From assembly GCF_001693385.1 (NCBI RefSeq), contig NZ_CP016428.1, positions 4,464,001 to 4,528,000 on the forward strand: DNA of 64,000 nt. Reading direction: 5' to 3'. Positions 60,457 through 64,000 of the stretch are shown piece by piece; position 1 is the first letter of the stretch, and every line of letters starts with the position of its first letter. The notes beneath the pieces were generated by a model. It was not told where the DNA came from, made no database searches, and worked only from the letters and a program-made list of their open reading frames with translations. This DNA comes from Bradyrhizobium icense (GTDB lineage: Bacteria; Pseudomonadota; Alphaproteobacteria; Rhizobiales; Xanthobacteraceae). Position numbers and translations under genes: made by a program.

Positions 60457-61953
60457 TTACCGCCTAAAACTCTTGATCTCGGAGACGCTGCCGTCGCGAT
60501 AGGTCAATTCCACCGAAACCGATCTGGTCGCGGGCGCGAGCTTCAAATAAGGCTGCGCATCGTGTGGAATGACGCTGGGATCGCGAGTGTTGCAAGGCGG
60601 CATTTTCAGTACCTTGTCGGGCACCGCACTGTCGATGCCGACGCGCACTTCGCGGATCGCGCAACGGTACGACATCAGGTGCGTATAATAGACCAGGACC
60701 CCGTTGTACTCGCGGAACGACAACCAACTCGTCGCGGTCATGTCGAGAATCTTCCGCTGATCGCGGATCAGCGCGGCTTCGGGGTCGAACCGGATCGGGA
60801 ACGGCCCCTGCAACTCGCCATTGGTGTCGACATAGCGCACCTGGATGACGGCCGCTGGTGCATCGGCCGGCAGCTCGACCGACGGGTTGGGCATCCGCTT
60901 GCGGGTACGCGGATCGAGCGTATCCATGAAGCCGGTCTCGCGGAAATCGCCGCTGTCGCCGATCCGCCAGGAAATGCCGAGCGTCGGGTCGGCGATCGAG
61001 AACACCACGGTCCAGCCGCCATTGTGGCGCGAGAACATCGCGATCGGTGCGTTGACGGAATCGTTCTGCGGCTGCAGCCGCTGCACCGGCGGCAAGGCTG
61101 CAAGTTTTTGCAGCGGCTCGGCGGGCTTTGTCGCCTCGGGCTCGGCCTTCGCCAAACCATTCAGAAAAACGTCGTCGACCATCTGGTCGAAGTAAACCGG
61201 GATCTGCTTGTGGCGGACGGTCTCCGCCAGTTCGCTGACCGCCCGCCGCGTGCGCTGCGCGACCTGGACGAGGTTTGCCCCGGGCTGCGTGATCTCCTTG
61301 GCGAAGGTTCGCGTGAACACCGAATTGGGATTGGCGTCGTCGTTGGAAAGCCGGTCGAGCGCGGTCTGCCGCGGCCCGGCCGAGAAGATCGAGAACACGC
61401 CTTCCGGCAGTTGCGTCATCGGCGCAAGCCCGCCGCCGCCGGCGACCGCACGCGTGCCGGCGCGTTCGAACGGATTGTTGCGGCAGGCATCGAACACCAG
61501 AATGGCGGTACGGACCTTCCGGTTCTGCAGCCGTTCGATGACGCGATCGGCGAGGATCGAGGCGTCGCGCACCAGCTCTTCCTGGCCTTCGGTCGCCGCC
61601 GGCACGTCGGTCGGCAGCAGGAAGTTCTGGCCCGCGATTTCAAAGCCGTGGCCGGCATAGAAGAAGAACGCGGTGTCTCCAGCGTCGACCGCCTTGTCGA
61701 ATGCCAGCAGCGTCTGGCTGAACGCCTGCCGGTTCTGGTTCTCCGCCACCATCACCGTGAAGCCGAGCTGCTTGAGCGTATCGCCCATGGTGCGGGCGTC
61801 GTTGACCGCCTTCTGCAGCTTGGGAACATGCCTGTAGTCGTTATTGCCGACCACCAGCGCGACTCGCTTCGCGGCGTAGGCGGGCGCGGCGAAGGCCGCG
61901 ATGCACGCTGCAAGGCTCGTCACCGCGAGCAATCTGGAAAACCAATCCTTCAT
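60457..61953 (-). CDS. Caspase-family (peptidase C14) protein, secreted
   Basis: 498 aa. Signal peptide ('LLAVTSLAACIAAFAAPAYA') then a caspase-like domain: 'RVALVVGNNDYRHVPKLQKA', catalytic His102 in 'AFFFYAGHGFEIAGQNFLLP' and Cys157 in 'AILVFDACRNNPFERAG', followed by 'GVFSIFSAGPRQTALD'. The C-terminal half ('GGWTVVFSIADPTLGISWRI', 'VELPADAPAAVIQVRYVDTN') is a separate beta-rich domain. Bacterial metacaspase relatives of this layout are exported; substrate unknown. Confidence 0.87.
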   Translation of the reverse strand: MKDWFSRLLAVTSLAACIAAFAAPAYAAKRVALVVGNNDYRHVPKLQKAVNDARTMGDTLKQLGFTVMVAENQNRQAFSQTLLAFDKAVDAGDTAFFFYAGHGFEIAGQNFLLPTDVPAATEGQEELVRDASILADRVIERLQNRKVRTAILVFDACRNNPFERAGTRAVAGGGGLAPMTQLPEGVFSIFSAGPRQTALDRLSNDDANPNSVFTRTFAKEITQPGANLVQVAQRTRRAVSELAETVRHKQIPVYFDQMVDDVFLNGLAKAEPEATKPAEPLQKLAALPPVQRLQPQNDSVNAPIAMFSRHNGGWTVVFSIADPTLGISWRIGDSGDFRETGFMDTLDPRTRKRMPNPSVELPADAPAAVIQVRYVDTNGELQGPFPIRFDPEAALIRDQRKILDMTATSWLSFREYNGVLVYYTHLMSYRCAIREVRVGIDSAVPDKVLKMPPCNTRDPSVIPHDAQPYLKLAPATRSVSVELTYRDGSVSEIKSFRR

Positions 61954-62338
61954 CGAATCCCCCAGTGCACGAATGGTCCTGGTCCGGGCCGTGCATAGCC
62001 GCTTCATGCCATAGTCGGCATCCCGATGCCTACGGTTCAACGGCCCCGCTCGATGGCAAGGCAGCGGCTCGGTTTGACGGCCAAATGACGGTTTTTGCCG
62101 TTATTTGTGCGAAAACATTAAGCTTTTTGGGCTTCAATGCAGGTTCCTAGATTGACTTTGGCCGTTTCGACCCTATGTTCGCGCTCAACGCGGCCTTGGA
62201 TCGAAACGCGATTCCTTAGGTTAGCCGCTCGTCTGCGTAAGTCAGAGCCCTCAGCTTTTCAAAAGCGCGCCGTTTCGGGGCAAAACGCGACAGCCTTTTT
62301 ACCCTCGATTCCGAACGGCGGTGTCGACTAGAGGCTCA
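61954..62338. other. Leader region before the RNA helicase gene
   Basis: No gene seen. A plausible promoter, TTGACT (62152-62157) and TATGTT (62174-62179) with a 16-nt spacer, would leave an untranslated leader of about 150 nt before the helicase start. A small inverted repeat AATGACGG..CCGTTATT lies nearby. Confidence 0.4.
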
Positions 62339-63823
<1,485 letters not shown>

Positions 63824-63948
63824 CAAGCGTCGATTCCTGCGGCCGGAACTGTTTACCGGCCGTTCATCCTCCTCGGATAACTTGCGGCGATAATTTAATC
63901 ATTGCTGCACGGCAACGACCGGCGCTGCTCGCTATTGGGGACGGATCA

Positions 63949-64000
63949 GTGGTCAAGCTGCTGGACGAGCACGAACGCACAATGGCGTTTGCCGAAGTCG
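63949..64000 (+). CDS. Start of a gene cut by the window end
   Basis: GTG after GGGGAC opens 'MVKLLDEHERTMAFAEV', interrupted by the end of the window. The sequence is reminiscent of the N-terminus of Bradyrhizobium GGDEF-type diguanylate cyclases, but 17 residues are too few to be sure. Confidence 0.35.
   Translation, partial: MVKLLDEHERTMAFAEV

Noticed and set aside
60316..61998. Plus-strand 560-residue frame opposite the caspase-like gene
   Set aside because: Arg/Gly/His-rich shadow of the opposite strand; the caspase catalytic motifs are on the minus strand.

Overview
The window reads as chromosomal DNA of a high-GC alphaproteobacterium, most likely Bradyrhizobium or a close relative in the Nitrobacteraceae. 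The supporting signs are class I PHA synthase, GlpX-type fructose bisphosphatase, RopB/Omp25-type outer-membrane beta-barrels, PEPxxWA-CTERM and Flp proteins, a very small 'MGRGILLWLLG' membrane peptide, and dispersed palindromes of the kind common between Bradyrhizobium genes. These assignments rest on recognising families by eye; no database search was run. Both window ends cut a gene: a solute-binding protein at the left and a short 5' gene fragment at the right.

Layout. 1-4 kb: an NMT1/SsuA-type ABC importer operon with an embedded GntR regulator, followed by a broken DUF2249 gene and a ubiX that lacks a start codon in frame. 5-15 kb: small housekeeping and stress genes (CAP, DUF192, double cold-shock protein, sirtuin, H-NS-like N-terminus, glyoxalase, GST, PilZ), two tRNAs (Pro-UGG, Glu-UUC), and an unusual density of very short, mostly membrane-spanning genes, including a lone Flp pilin. 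15-17 kb: an AT-richer stretch with a PEP-CTERM protein and short tandem duplications. 17-23 kb: an M20 amidohydrolase, an MFS transporter, a PrsW-like protease, an HdeD-like protein and a DAHP synthase gene (aroG). 23-27 kb: an EF-P module (efp divergent from epmA-epmB). 27-39 kb: M23 peptidase, CobW GTPase, cyclase, AhpD/MarR and AzoR/LysR divergent pairs, lytic transglycosylase, SDR, recJ, and a soluble chemoreceptor-like protein. 39-50 kb: core metabolism (glpX, hom, a class I/II aminotransferase, phaC, argC in a tightly overlapped paiB-argC-methyltransferase operon). 50-64 kb: DedA, lipoprotein, parE, two outer-membrane barrels, SDR, FAD monooxygenase, O-antigen-ligase-like protein, caspase-like protein and a DEAD-box RNA helicase.

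The most interesting signal is upstream of aroG. A sigma70-like promoter sits almost directly on the start codon of a 26-residue reading frame that contains Phe-Trp-Tyr-Phe-Ser-Tyr. It is followed by four mutually complementary segments (1:2, 2:3, 3:4) and a T-run. This is the complete layout of a ribosome-mediated transcription attenuator sensing all three aromatic amino acids, in front of the enzyme that commits carbon to their synthesis. Secondary points are the adjacent broken DUF2249/ubiX pair, a triplicated ribosome-binding-site/start unit that creates two mini-ORFs, and several intergenic palindromes between divergent regulators and their targets.
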